Of a stretch of 64,000 nt of DNA, positions 53,501 to 61,980 are shown piece after piece. The notes under the pieces were generated by a model. That model was not told where the DNA came from. It ran no database searches and was given only the letters and a program-made list of their open reading frames with translations. Location: contig NZ_CP060202.1 of assembly GCF_014250515.1 (NCBI RefSeq), forward strand, positions 1,795,001 to 1,859,000. The letters are read 5' to 3'. The stretch is from Hymenobacter sediminicola (GTDB taxonomy: Bacteria; Bacteroidota; Bacteroidia; Cytophagales; Hymenobacteraceae). The translations under genes and the position numbers were made by a program. Each line of letters begins with the position of its first letter. Within the stretch, counting starts at the first letter, position 1.

Positions 53501-54640
53501 ATGTCCGCACCGCGCCTGCTCTTCACCGTCACAACGGACCTGAACTACGACCAGCGCATGCAACGCATTTGTGGCTCGCTGGCCCGGGCTGGCTACGATG
53601 TACTGCTGATAGGGCGGGAGTGGAGCACCTCGCGGCCCCTCACGCCGCAGCCCTATGGGCAGCACCGACTGCGCTGCCACTTTCAGCGCGGTAAGCTGTT
53701 TTATCTGGAGTTTAATCTGCGCCTGCTGCTATACCTACTGGGCCAGCGCGCGGCAGCCTGGTGCGCCATCGACTTGGATACGGCCCTGCCCATGTGGCTG
53801 CGGGCGCGGCTGGGCGGCCAGCCGCTGGTGTACGATGCGCACGAACTGTTTACGGAGGTGCCCGAAGTAGTAGCGCGGCCGGCTATACAACGCATCTGGC
53901 GTAGAATAGAACAGTTTGTTGTGCCGCGGGCTCAGCTGGCTTATACCGTGGGGCCAGCCCTGGCGAAGGTGTTTGAGAGCCGCTACGGCCGCCCATTTGC
54001 AGTCATCCGCAATATCAGTCGGCTGCAGCACAACACCTTGCCACCAGCACCCGCTGCTGCACCAGCCTCGGGCTATATTCTGTACCAAGGCGCCCTCAAC
54101 GCTGGCCGGGGTCTGGAAGCGCTGCTGGCTGCCATGCCGCAGGTAGCGGGCCGGCTGGTTATCTGTGGCGAAGGCGACCTGTCGGCGGAACTGCGGGCGC
54201 AGGCTGCCGCACTGGGGCTACTGGAAAGCGGGCAGGTAGAATTCCGGGGCTTTGTGCTGCCGGATGAGCTGCGCGAAGTGACGCGTCAAGCTGCTCTAGG
54301 GCTGAATCTGCTGGAGAATCTGGGACTGAGCTACTATTATTCGCTGGCCAACAAATTCTTCGACTACCTGCACGCCGGCATCCCGCAGGTAGTGGTGGAT
54401 TTCCCCGAGTATCGTGCCCTCAACGACGAGTACGCCGTGGCCGACCTGGTGGCTGACCTGCAACCAGCTACGTTGGCAGCGGCTCTCAACCGCCTGCTGC
54501 GCGATGAGCCCGCCCACTACCAAGAGCTAGCCGAAAATTGCCGCCGTGCCCGCCCGCTCCTAAGCTGGCAGCATGAGGAAAAGCGGCTTCTCGCACTGTA
54601 TGTCGCACTGGTTGGCGCACCGCATCCCGTTTCTGTATGA
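53501..54640 (+). CDS. Glycosyltransferase (GT4-like, GT-B fold)
   Basis: A 379-residue GT-B glycosyltransferase. The N-terminal domain has TVTTDLNYDQRMQRICGSLA and VYDAHELFTEVPEV. The C-terminal domain has YILYQGALNAGRGLEALL, ICGEGDLS, VEFRGFVLPDELRE and the LLENLGLSYYYSLANKFFDYL stretch (quoted in part: LSYYYSLANKFFDYLHAG) with the conserved acidic position. Sugar and acceptor are unknown. The stop overlaps the miaA start by four bases (ATGA), a coupling that is probably historical rather than functional. Confidence 0.9.
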   Translation: MSAPRLLFTVTTDLNYDQRMQRICGSLARAGYDVLLIGREWSTSRPLTPQPYGQHRLRCHFQRGKLFYLEFNLRLLLYLLGQRAAAWCAIDLDTALPMWLRARLGGQPLVYDAHELFTEVPEVVARPAIQRIWRRIEQFVVPRAQLAYTVGPALAKVFESRYGRPFAVIRNISRLQHNTLPPAPAAAPASGYILYQGALNAGRGLEALLAAMPQVAGRLVICGEGDLSAELRAQAAALGLLESGQVEFRGFVLPDELREVTRQAALGLNLLENLGLSYYYSLANKFFDYLHAGIPQVVVDFPEYRALNDEYAVADLVADLQPATLAAALNRLLRDEPAHYQELAENCRRARPLLSWQHEEKRLLALYVALVGAPHPVSV

Positions 54641-55551
54641 GCATTCTTTCTGACCTGATAACTTCCCTCGGGCCTGAGCTACATAGTGGGCAGCCGACGC
54701 TGCTGGTAGTAGCGGGCCCCACGGCTGTAGGCAAAACGGCCCTGAGTGTGCAGCTGGCGCAGCACTTCCAGACCGAAATAGTTTCGGCTGACTCGCGGCA
54801 ATTCTTCCGGGAGATGAGTATCGGGACGGCCAAGCCCACGCCGGAGGAAATGCAGGGTGTGCCGCACCATTTTGTCAATTCGCACACTATTAGCGAAGAC
54901 TACAGCGCCGGCCGCTTCGAAACCGACTGTCTGCAGGTGCTCGACGGGCTGTTTCAGCGCCATCCGGTGGTCATCCTTACCGGCGGTTCGGGCCTGTACC
55001 TGCAGGCCGTAACGGACGGCCTCGACGAGCTGCCACCTGCCGACCCCGCTATCAGGGTGCAGCTGCAGCAGGAGTTGGCCGAGTTTGGGCTGGAGCATCT
55101 GGTAGCCGAACTAGCCCGTCTCGACCCGGTGGCTTATGCCCGTATTGATAAGCAAAACCACCAACGGGTAGTGCGGGCTGTAGAGGTGTGCCGCGCCACC
55201 GGACAGCCCTTCAGCAGCTTTCATACGGGCCGGAGTGCGGTGGCTCGTCCGTTTCGGGTTGTTAAGGTGGCCCTCAGCCGCGAACGAGAAGAGCTGTATG
55301 AGCGGATCAACTACCGCGTGGACCAGATGCTGGAGGCAGGACTGCTGGCGGAGGTGGAAGCGCTGCTGCCGTACCAGCACCACAATGCTCTGCAAACGGT
55401 AGGCTATCAGGAAATCTTTGGCTTTCTCGATGGCCTCTACGATTGGCCCGAAGCCGTGCGTCTGCTCAAGCGCAACACCCGCCATTACGCCAAGCGCCAG
55501 CTTACCTGGTTGCGCCGGGATAGTGAGTACCGCTGGATCGATTTATGGTAA
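54637..55551 (+). CDS. miaA: tRNA dimethylallyltransferase MiaA
   Basis: A 304-residue MiaA, which transfers a dimethylallyl group to A37 of tRNAs reading UNN codons. The P-loop is VVAGPTAVGKTALS. DSRQFFREMSIGTAKP and LTGGSGLYLQAVTDGLDELP are hallmark motifs, with RNTRHYAKRQLTWLR near the end. Length is typical. It is translationally coupled to the upstream glycosyltransferase. Confidence 0.95.
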   Translation: MSILSDLITSLGPELHSGQPTLLVVAGPTAVGKTALSVQLAQHFQTEIVSADSRQFFREMSIGTAKPTPEEMQGVPHHFVNSHTISEDYSAGRFETDCLQVLDGLFQRHPVVILTGGSGLYLQAVTDGLDELPPADPAIRVQLQQELAEFGLEHLVAELARLDPVAYARIDKQNHQRVVRAVEVCRATGQPFSSFHTGRSAVARPFRVVKVALSREREELYERINYRVDQMLEAGLLAEVEALLPYQHHNALQTVGYQEIFGFLDGLYDWPEAVRLLKRNTRHYAKRQLTWLRRDSEYRWIDLW

Positions 55552-55567
55552 GCAGAAAACAGGAACG

Positions 55568-55651
55568 TCATGCTGTGCGGCACCGAAGCGTCTTTACCGA
55601 CCAAGCAATAATTACTTCCCGGTAGAGACGCTTCGGTGCCGCACAGCATGA
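55568..55651. repeat. 26-bp perfect inverted repeat (MITE-like)
   Basis: Arms at 55568-55593 and 55626-55651 (TCATGCTGTGCGGCACCGAA... and its exact complement) enclose a 32-base spacer, between the convergent miaA and pfkA genes. The arms share the CATGCTG end and the TAGAGACGC motif with other intergenic repeats in this window. It may also terminate transcription. Confidence 0.8.
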
Positions 55652-55677
55652 GGGCCGGATATATTCTCCTTCTGATT

Positions 55678-56652
55678 CTAAACCGATAGGATTTCCACCA
55701 TCCGCATGAAGCTCTGGTTGATGAGCTTCTTCTTGTTGATGGTGTCTGTGAAGGGCGTATACACGAGTTTTCGGTCTACGATGCCGGCCATAACGTTGCG
55801 CATGCCGTTCAGTAGGCCTTCCACGGCGGCAATGCCAATCTGGGAGGCAAGGAGCCGGTCGGCGGCCGATGGGGCCCCACCGCGCTGGATGTGGCCGATA
55901 ATGGTCACGCGGGTATCGAGTTCCGGAATGGCTTCCTTCACGCGTTGCGCCACGGTGTGGGCGTTGCCTTCTTCCTCGCCCTCAGCCACCACCACAATAA
56001 ACGAGGTTTTGGAGCGGCGCCAGCTACTTTTCAAGGACTCAATCACCGCTTCCGTCGACATCTGCGTTTCCGGAATCATCACAATTTCGGCACCGCCGCC
56101 AATGGCGCAGGGCATGGCAATATAGCCGGAGTCGCGGCCCATTACTTCCACGAAGAAACACCGGTCGTGCGAGTCAGCCGTGTCCCGAATCTTGTCAATG
56201 GCCTCCAATGCCGTATTTACAGCCGTGTCGTAGCCGATGGTATAGTCGGTGCCGTAGAGGTCGTTGTCGATGGTACCGGGGGCACCTACCGTCGGAATTC
56301 CGAACTCCTGCTCGAAGAGGGAAGCACCTGTGAATGTGCCGTTGCCACCGATGGCAACGAGGCCTTCGATGCCATTGTTAACAAGCTGATCGAAAGCTTG
56401 CTGGCGACCTTCCTTGGTCAGGAATTTCTGGCTGCGTGCCGATTTGAGGATGGTGCCACCCTTCTGGATGGTATTGGCTACCGAGGCTGAGTCGAGGCGA
56501 ACAAATTCGCCTTTGATCATGCCGCTGAACCCGCGCATGATACCATAAACCTCAATGCCGTGGTAAACGGCCGTACGCACGACGGCCCGGACGCAGGCGT
56601 TCATGCCGGGTGCATCGCCGCCGCTGGTGAAAACTGCTATACGCTTCATCAT
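55678..56652 (-). CDS. pfkA: ATP-dependent 6-phosphofructokinase
   Basis: A 324-residue PfkA catalysing fructose-6-phosphate to fructose-1,6-bisphosphate in glycolysis. Motifs are FTSGGDAPGMNA (ATP site), GGNGTFTGA, GTIDNDLYGTDYTIG (catalytic Asp), VMGRDSGYIA, and GHIQRGGAPSAADR. The second codon is also ATG, so the start may be 56649. It diverges from the TerB-like gene. Confidence 0.95.
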   Translation of the reverse strand: MMKRIAVFTSGGDAPGMNACVRAVVRTAVYHGIEVYGIMRGFSGMIKGEFVRLDSASVANTIQKGGTILKSARSQKFLTKEGRQQAFDQLVNNGIEGLVAIGGNGTFTGASLFEQEFGIPTVGAPGTIDNDLYGTDYTIGYDTAVNTALEAIDKIRDTADSHDRCFFVEVMGRDSGYIAMPCAIGGGAEIVMIPETQMSTEAVIESLKSSWRRSKTSFIVVVAEGEEEGNAHTVAQRVKEAIPELDTRVTIIGHIQRGGAPSAADRLLASQIGIAAVEGLLNGMRNVMAGIVDRKLVYTPFTDTINKKKLINQSFMRMVEILSV

Positions 56653-56899
56653 ACTGCTTCTCGAAAGTCATTCCTGCACTCACCTGGAGTACGGAACTGG
56701 CAAAGGTGGCAAATCAATGCCGAAAACCCGCTTATTTCTGCTTGCCAGGCGAAATTTTGGAGGGGAAGACTAGCTGTTTTTTTTGGGTGTACGTAAGCAG
56801 ACCTGTTGGAAACCAGCACTCAGACGAGTAACTTCCCCTTTCGGCCTTGTGCCGAGCCGCTTTCTCGTTCTTTTTCCGCTCCCTACTCCGTGCCCACCT

Positions 56900-57337
56900 A
56901 TGTTTGGTTTTTTTGAAAACGAGCAGACCCGCAAAATCAGGAGTCACATCCAGAACCTGGCGGCGCTAGCTAAGGCAGATGGCCATCTGGACGAGCGGGA
57001 AATGAGCTTTATCGTAGCAGTGGGCAAGAAAAACGGCATGCGGGCCGACGAAATCCGCAACATTGTGGCCAGTAGTAGCACCAACCGCTTAGTAGTGCCC
57101 GACAATGACTCAGAGCGGTTCGACCAGATTTTTGATATGGTGGACATGATGCTGGCCGACGGCGTAGTGGACGACAGCGAAATGAACTTCTGCACCGTTA
57201 TGGCTGAAAAGCTAGGCTTCCGCAAGGACGTAGTAAATCTGCTGGTGAAGCAGATTTCGCAAGGCGTGAAAGACGGAATGGACCGGGAAACTATCAAGTC
57301 CGAAACGCAGCCATTTCTTAAGAGCATCAGGCAATAG
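56900..57337 (+). CDS. TerB-like protein
   Basis: A 145-residue helical protein of the TerB-like superfamily: IQNLAALAKADGHLDEREMS with the acidic metal-binding pattern, a second VDMMLADGVVDDSEMNF repeat, and a helical tail. TerB-like proteins bind metal and appear in stress or tellurite-resistance contexts. No other ter genes are nearby. ATG 56900 (MFGFFENEQ) fits the family; upstream extensions are not supported. Confidence 0.85.
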   Translation: MFGFFENEQTRKIRSHIQNLAALAKADGHLDEREMSFIVAVGKKNGMRADEIRNIVASSSTNRLVVPDNDSERFDQIFDMVDMMLADGVVDDSEMNFCTVMAEKLGFRKDVVNLLVKQISQGVKDGMDRETIKSETQPFLKSIRQ

Positions 57338-57441
57338 CCAGCAACGGAAACACCTTTGGGGCAGCGTCCCGGCCAGGCCATCAGCAGAGGATGGACACTG
57401 GCCGGGGCGCGCTGTTATAAGGCAGTAGCGGGATTTTTTCC

Positions 57442-58656
57442 TTATTGGGCCAACGCCGGCGACCCGTCACAAACTGCTGAAATAGCCCGGAGAAGTGCTG
57501 CGCAGGCCTCATCTATTTCCGTGTCTGTGATAACAAGCGGGGGAGCCAGCCGCAGAGAATTGTCGCAGAACAGAAACCAGTCGGTGAGGATGCCTTCGTG
57601 CTCAAGGGCTTGGTCGATGATGGGCTTAAGCACCTCAAACGAGTCGAACTCAACCGCCATCAGCAGGCCGCAGCCCCGCACCGCCCGGATGGCTGGATGC
57701 ACCAACTGCCGCCGGAAGCGGGCTGCTTTTTCGGCTACACCCGCCAGCAGGTTTTCTTCCTGAATGACCCGCAGAGTAGCCAGCGACGCCGCGCACGACA
57801 CCGGGTGCCCGCCAAACGTAGTGCAATGGCCCAGGATGGGGTTGGTTTTGAAACCAGCCATGATTTCCTGCGAGGAAATGAAGGCTCCGATGGGCATGCC
57901 GCCGCCCATTCCTTTGGCACACAGCAGAATGTCTGGCTCGATGCCAAACTGCTCGAAGGCCCAAAAGCTCCCGGTACGCCCGAAGCCACACTGAATTTCA
58001 TCCAGAATTAGTAGCGCTCCTACCTCATTGCAGCGTTGGCGCAGGGCGGGCAGGTAGCCCGGTTCCGGCACCCGTACGCCCGCCTCGCCTTGTACTGTCT
58101 CAATAATGACGGCCGCGGTGTGCTCGTCAATCAGGGCCAGGTCGTCGAAGCTGTTGTAGCGGAAGTGCCGGACATCGGGCAGCAGCGGGCGGTAGGAGTT
58201 CTTAAACCCCTCGGCCCCCGTGATGCTGAGCGCGCCGTGTGTGGAGCCGTGGTAGGCATTCAGGCAACTGATAAAGCCTGTGCGGCCAGTGTGGCGCTTG
58301 GCCAGTTTCAGAGCGCCTTCTACCGCCTCGGTGCCGGAGTTGGTGAAATAGACCGTATCGAGGTGCTGCGGCAGCGTTTCGTGCAGGGCCTGGGCCAACT
58401 GAGCAGGTGGCGCCTGCACCAGCTCCCCGTACACCATCAGGTGCAGATACTTGTCTACCTGGGACTTGATGGCCTCGACTACGCGCGGGTGGCGGTGCCC
58501 TACGTTGCTGACGCCGATACCGGAAATCAAATCGAGGTAGCGGCGGCCATCGGGCGCATACATATACACGCCTTCAGCCCGCTCAATTTCCAGCAGCAGC
58601 GGAAAATCAGAGGTTTGGGCCTGATGACGCAGGAAAAGCTGGCGAGTGGTAAGCAT
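57442..58656 (-). CDS. Class III PLP aminotransferase
   Basis: A 404-residue class III aminotransferase. Motifs are DLISGIGVSNVGHRHP, FTNSGTEAVEGALKLA, the LDEIQCGFGRTG stretch (Asp for PLP N1), and KGMGGGMPIGAF with the Schiff-base Lys. The closest types are acetylornithine/4-aminobutyrate/lysine-type transaminases; the substrate cannot be fixed from sequence. A perfect TACCTTTG element (58661-58668, minus strand) lies only five bases upstream of the ATG, implying a very short or absent leader. Confidence 0.9.
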   Translation of the reverse strand: MLTTRQLFLRHQAQTSDFPLLLEIERAEGVYMYAPDGRRYLDLISGIGVSNVGHRHPRVVEAIKSQVDKYLHLMVYGELVQAPPAQLAQALHETLPQHLDTVYFTNSGTEAVEGALKLAKRHTGRTGFISCLNAYHGSTHGALSITGAEGFKNSYRPLLPDVRHFRYNSFDDLALIDEHTAAVIIETVQGEAGVRVPEPGYLPALRQRCNEVGALLILDEIQCGFGRTGSFWAFEQFGIEPDILLCAKGMGGGMPIGAFISSQEIMAGFKTNPILGHCTTFGGHPVSCAASLATLRVIQEENLLAGVAEKAARFRRQLVHPAIRAVRGCGLLMAVEFDSFEVLKPIIDQALEHEGILTDWFLFCDNSLRLAPPLVITDTEIDEACAALLRAISAVCDGSPALAQ

Positions 58657-58660
58657 CCGG

Positions 58661-58668
58661 CAAAGGTA
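58661..58668 (-). promoter_or_regulatory. Promoter -7 element of the aminotransferase gene
   Basis: TACCTTTG on the minus strand matches TAnnTTTG exactly and ends five bases before the start codon, so the mRNA may be nearly leaderless. No TTG -33 element was found at standard spacing. Confidence 0.45.
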
Positions 58669-58745
58669 CGGACGCCGGGGCCATGCGTGGCACCCTATGG
58701 CACCCTGCTGGCCAACAAAAACGGCCGCCGAAGCAGCCGTTTTAC

Positions 58746-59222
58746 TTAGTCCTCAAGGCCAGGGCCATTGGGTGGCATGCCACCCCGCCGGTCGGCTACA
58801 CGCTTCAGCACTTCTTTGGTAAACTGCCGCTCGGCCACGAACAGCTTGCCTACCTGCCGGATGCTGAGCACCTTCTGAAACTTATCGAAATACTCTTTCT
58901 CCAGGTTCACCTCCTGCTGGCGCAGCGCCAGCGCCTGCGTAAGGTTTTCCTTGATCTGAACATCGGAGAGGCCGTCGGGATTGTCGGTGCGCAGGGTGCG
59001 CATGCGCCGGTTCAGGTCGCGGCGTTTGGCTGTAAACTCGTTGTAAACCGGCCAGAACCGCTGGGCTTGATCCTGCGTGAGGACTATTTTTTCGGTGATG
59101 TAGGCAATCTTGGCGTTTTCGAGCTGGCTCAGGCGGCCCCCCTGGCGGCCCCCATTCTGAGCCATAGCCGGTGCGGTGGCCAGGAGGCAGAGCAACAGCA
59201 GAGTGCGGAGAAGATTATTCAT
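58746..59222 (-). CDS. Periplasmic Spy/LTXXQ-like helical protein
   Basis: A 158-residue exported protein with a signal peptide (LLRTLLLLCLLATAPAMAQ) and a helical mature region containing KIVLTQDQAQRFWPVYNEF, the LTxxQ-type motif of Spy/CpxP-like and zinc-resistance-associated proteins. The middle is a basic coiled coil. It is the last gene of a three-gene minus-strand cassette behind an ECF sigma factor and a membrane protein, consistent with an envelope-stress effector. Confidence 0.8.
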   Translation of the reverse strand: MNNLLRTLLLLCLLATAPAMAQNGGRQGGRLSQLENAKIAYITEKIVLTQDQAQRFWPVYNEFTAKRRDLNRRMRTLRTDNPDGLSDVQIKENLTQALALRQQEVNLEKEYFDKFQKVLSIRQVGKLFVAERQFTKEVLKRVADRRGGMPPNGPGLED

Positions 59223-59256
59223 GGGAGAGAGAATCGAAAGAAAAGGCAAAAAGTAC

Positions 59257-59718
59257 TTACAGATATATGTCTTCGGTGGGTTGGGTGTCCAGCAAGTCCT
59301 GCACCTCTGCTGGCGAGGCGCGCAGGTAGGCTTCGGGCAAGGCCTGCTCAGTGGCGGGCAGCTCAGCCAAGTCGCTTAGCGTAACACGCTGCTCGCTGGC
59401 CAGCAGGTATTCTACCAACTCAGTGCGTGGCACATTGGCCAGGGAACCGGCCGTGCTGGCAGTGGCGGGCGAGGTGCCAGGTTGATTGAGAAGAAAGGAA
59501 GCCGCAAAGCCACCCAGCACCACGCCGGCTGCCAGCGCCGTGCGCAGCGGCGCCGACAGAGCGGCCAGCCACTCCGGTACCGGCAGGCGAGTAGCTGCAG
59601 AAGCGGGCTGCACACGCTGCATCACGCGCATCGGCAATTGATTGAAATAGCCGTCCGGGGGCGAAGCCAACGGCTGGGGCCGGCGGGGGTGGTCGTCCAG
59701 ACGAAAGGGAGTTTTCAT
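59257..59718 (-). CDS. Single-span membrane protein, candidate anti-sigma factor
   Basis: A 153-residue protein. The N-terminal cytoplasmic part has a proline-rich segment and PDGYFNQLPMRVMQRV, a motif frequent in Bacteroidota proteins encoded after ECF sigma genes. One transmembrane helix follows (ALAAGVVLGGFAASFLL), then an acidic periplasmic region. No zinc-binding anti-sigma motif is present. It lies between the sigma gene and the Spy-like gene on the same strand, so anti-sigma or signal-relay function is inferred from position. Confidence 0.7.
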   Translation of the reverse strand: MKTPFRLDDHPRRPQPLASPPDGYFNQLPMRVMQRVQPASAATRLPVPEWLAALSAPLRTALAAGVVLGGFAASFLLNQPGTSPATASTAGSLANVPRTELVEYLLASEQRVTLSDLAELPATEQALPEAYLRASPAEVQDLLDTQPTEDIYL

Positions 59719-59819
59719 GGCACTTAGAAGCGGCCGGAGCCGCAAGGTTTAATCAGGTAAGAGACGCTGCTGGCTGGTTGTGGTGGAGTAGCAACTGCTT
59801 GCCACCTTGCTCGGTCAAT

Positions 59820-60362
59820 TCAATCAGACTGCGTGATGTAGTGTTCTATTTTTTTTGCGGCGTGGTGGTAAGAGGCTTTTAAGGCGCCTACGCTGGTGCC
59901 CGTCACTTCGGACATCTGCTCGTAGGGCATTTCGTCGTAGTAGCGCAGGTTGAACACGAGGCGTTGCTTGTCGGGCAAAGTTAGGATGGCCTTCTGCAGC
60001 TTTAGCTCAATATCGTCGCCGGCCAGGGCCGGGTCCGCTTCTACTTTGGCGGTCAGCTCGGCGGCTACATCGTTGAGGGGCAGAAAGAACTTACGCCGCT
60101 TGCTGGAAAGGAAGTTGAGGCACTCGTTGGTGGCAATGCGGTAAATCCAAGTGTAGAGCGAAGCGTCTTTCCGAAAGGTTTCCAAGTGCTTCCAGACCTT
60201 CACAAACACGTCCTGCGTGAGGTCGTCGGCGTCGTCGTGGTCGATGACCATTTTGCGCACGTGCCAATACACCTTCGTCTGGTACTTGCGCACCAGCTGG
60301 TTGAAAGCCACGTTGCGGGAGGCCGGGTCTGCGAATTTGAGGAGGATTTCCTGGTCTTCCAA
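59820..60362 (-). CDS. ECF-type RNA polymerase sigma factor (TTG start)
   Basis: A 180-residue sigma-70 family ECF factor. Region 2 is RNVAFNQLVRKYQTKVYWHV through DHDDADDLTQDVFVKVWKHL (quoted in parts), followed by YTWIYRIATNECLNFL. Region 4 is LPDKQRLVFNLRYYDEMPYEQ, then SVGALKASYHHAAKKIEHY. No ATG lies near the family start. The codon at 60360-60362 is TTG (LEDQEILLKFADP), which aligns with the usual Met start, so TTG initiation is the best reading. It is followed by the membrane protein and Spy-like genes. Confidence 0.88.
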   Translation of the reverse strand: MEDQEILLKFADPASRNVAFNQLVRKYQTKVYWHVRKMVIDHDDADDLTQDVFVKVWKHLETFRKDASLYTWIYRIATNECLNFLSSKRRKFFLPLNDVAAELTAKVEADPALAGDDIELKLQKAILTLPDKQRLVFNLRYYDEMPYEQMSEVTGTSVGALKASYHHAAKKIEHYITQSD

Positions 60363-60533
60363 GCAGAAGAAGCGGGTTAGAGGCGGCGGCGTTTGGGCAT
60401 TTGGCCAGTTAGAGAAGCAAGACCCGGGCGGGTTTAATCGGGACGACAAAAAACACCGCAACCGGGGAGGTCATTGGTTTTATGCAGTGCGTGCCGCTAC
60501 TTGCAGCCAATCAAGTATGGAAAGCTACACGGC

Positions 60534-61037
60534 ATGAATAGTACCGACCATTTGCTGAAAATTGAAGATGAATACGCCTGGACATTCTTTGGCAGGAGCC
60601 GCGAGTATTACTTGGAGCTATGGCAACTGCGGCAACAAGGAAAGTACGTTCATTTTAACATAGCAGCCTTTTTCTTCGGTGTGTTCTGGTTTGCCTATCG
60701 GCGCATGTATTTTGTGCTCTTTCTGCTTGTGGCGGTGCTGCTGGCCGAAGCCATGCTGGAACAGGCCCTGCTAGGAGAGGCGCGGGGGCAGGGCAGAACT
60801 ATCCTGGTAGGGCTGGTGCAGGCTTCCGTGCTCGGCGCTTTCGGCAACACGCTCTACCTCTGGGATGCCGAACGCAAAATGCGGAAGATTCTACGGCGTG
60901 CTATTCCCAAAGACGATATTCTTGCCCTTCTGCGCCGGGCCGGCGGTACCAGCTGGTGGTTTGTGCCGGTGGTGCTGGCTATCGGTGGGCTGTATGGCTG
61001 GTTGCTGCAGTGGGTGGCCTGGCAGTCTGCCCTATAA
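60534..61037 (+). CDS. DUF2628-like membrane protein
   Basis: A 167-residue protein. A soluble N-terminus leads into HFNIAAFFFGVFWFAYRRMY, a hallmark of DUF2628, followed by further hydrophobic helices (LFLLVAVLLAEAML, LVGLVQASVLGAFGNTLYLW, and WWFVPVVLAIGGLYGWLLQW). Function unknown. It diverges from the ECF sigma gene. Confidence 0.8.
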   Translation: MNSTDHLLKIEDEYAWTFFGRSREYYLELWQLRQQGKYVHFNIAAFFFGVFWFAYRRMYFVLFLLVAVLLAEAMLEQALLGEARGQGRTILVGLVQASVLGAFGNTLYLWDAERKMRKILRRAIPKDDILALLRRAGGTSWWFVPVVLAIGGLYGWLLQWVAWQSAL

Positions 61038-61067
61038 GTTTCGGAGCTAAGCGTGGGTGCATTTTCG

Positions 61068-61802
61068 CTACTTCGTGCTGAATGCCACACCTACTGTCAG
61101 GTTGGTGTTGTCGCGGGGCTTGCCTTCCAGCACGCGGCTCTCGAAGGTATAGATATAGTTGGCCGTGATGGCGAAGCGGGGCGTGAAGCGCAGGGCCAGG
61201 GAGGTCAGCTGGTTCACCCGGTAGTCGTCGAAGCCGCTAAGGTTGGGCTGGTAAAATGTCGTTGAATTCAGCGAAAAGACCCGATACGAGTACACCAGCT
61301 TCAGCCGCAATGAACTGCGCGACACGATGCGCTCTGAGCCATCCTGAAAGTAAGTCGCCTCCCGGATAAACAGATTGCTCAACGACACTTCCCGCCCCAG
61401 CGAATCGGTGTAGAACGCCCAGCCCGGCCCCAAGCCCAATTGCACGCGCCCCGTAATGCCGCGCAGGTTGCTCCGCTCGTAGCCTCCGATGCCGTACGCG
61501 CGGAAGTGGCCCTTCCAATAGTAAGGCGTGGCATTGAACAGAAACTCCCGCTCCTTGAGCAGCTTCTCCTGCTTGCCGTAGGAAAAGCTGCCATTCACTG
61601 GCGCCCCGAAGTGCTGCCCCCGCAGAAACGTAACGTTGTGCGTGGTAGCAAGTAGAGTCCGGTTTACGCCACCTGAGGTGTACTGGCCGGAAAGCTGCCC
61701 GGCGTACCGAATAATGGTGGTATCGGGGCGCTGGGCCTGGGCTCTGGAAGTGAGCGAATGGAGCAGTGAGAACAGGAAAATCAGTCGGGCAGAAATGCGC
61801 AT
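61068..61802 (-). CDS. DUF481 outer-membrane protein
   Basis: A 244-residue exported protein. The signal peptide ends near SRAQAQ and the rest shows alternating beta-strands of a small barrel (QLSGQYTSGGVNRTLLATTH, EREFLFNATPYYW, ITANYIYTFESRVL). The pattern fits DUF481-type salt-stress-induced outer-membrane proteins. Function unknown. It is convergent with the DUF2628 gene, with 30 bases between the stops. Confidence 0.8.
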   Translation of the reverse strand: MRISARLIFLFSLLHSLTSRAQAQRPDTTIIRYAGQLSGQYTSGGVNRTLLATTHNVTFLRGQHFGAPVNGSFSYGKQEKLLKEREFLFNATPYYWKGHFRAYGIGGYERSNLRGITGRVQLGLGPGWAFYTDSLGREVSLSNLFIREATYFQDGSERIVSRSSLRLKLVYSYRVFSLNSTTFYQPNLSGFDDYRVNQLTSLALRFTPRFAITANYIYTFESRVLEGKPRDNTNLTVGVAFSTK

Positions 61803-61980
61803 TCAACGGCAGGGCAAAAGTAAAGAGCAGCCGGCAGGCCACCTCCACAACAGAAAAACGAGCTGGCAAAAGTGGGAAATGATTCTGCTTTGGCTACTAC
61901 CAAAGGCCTGCGCTTCGGTGCATAATGGGTAGCTTGGGCCCGTTACGGCGCTCAAAACGCCACCAGATACAGCTGTTTTT

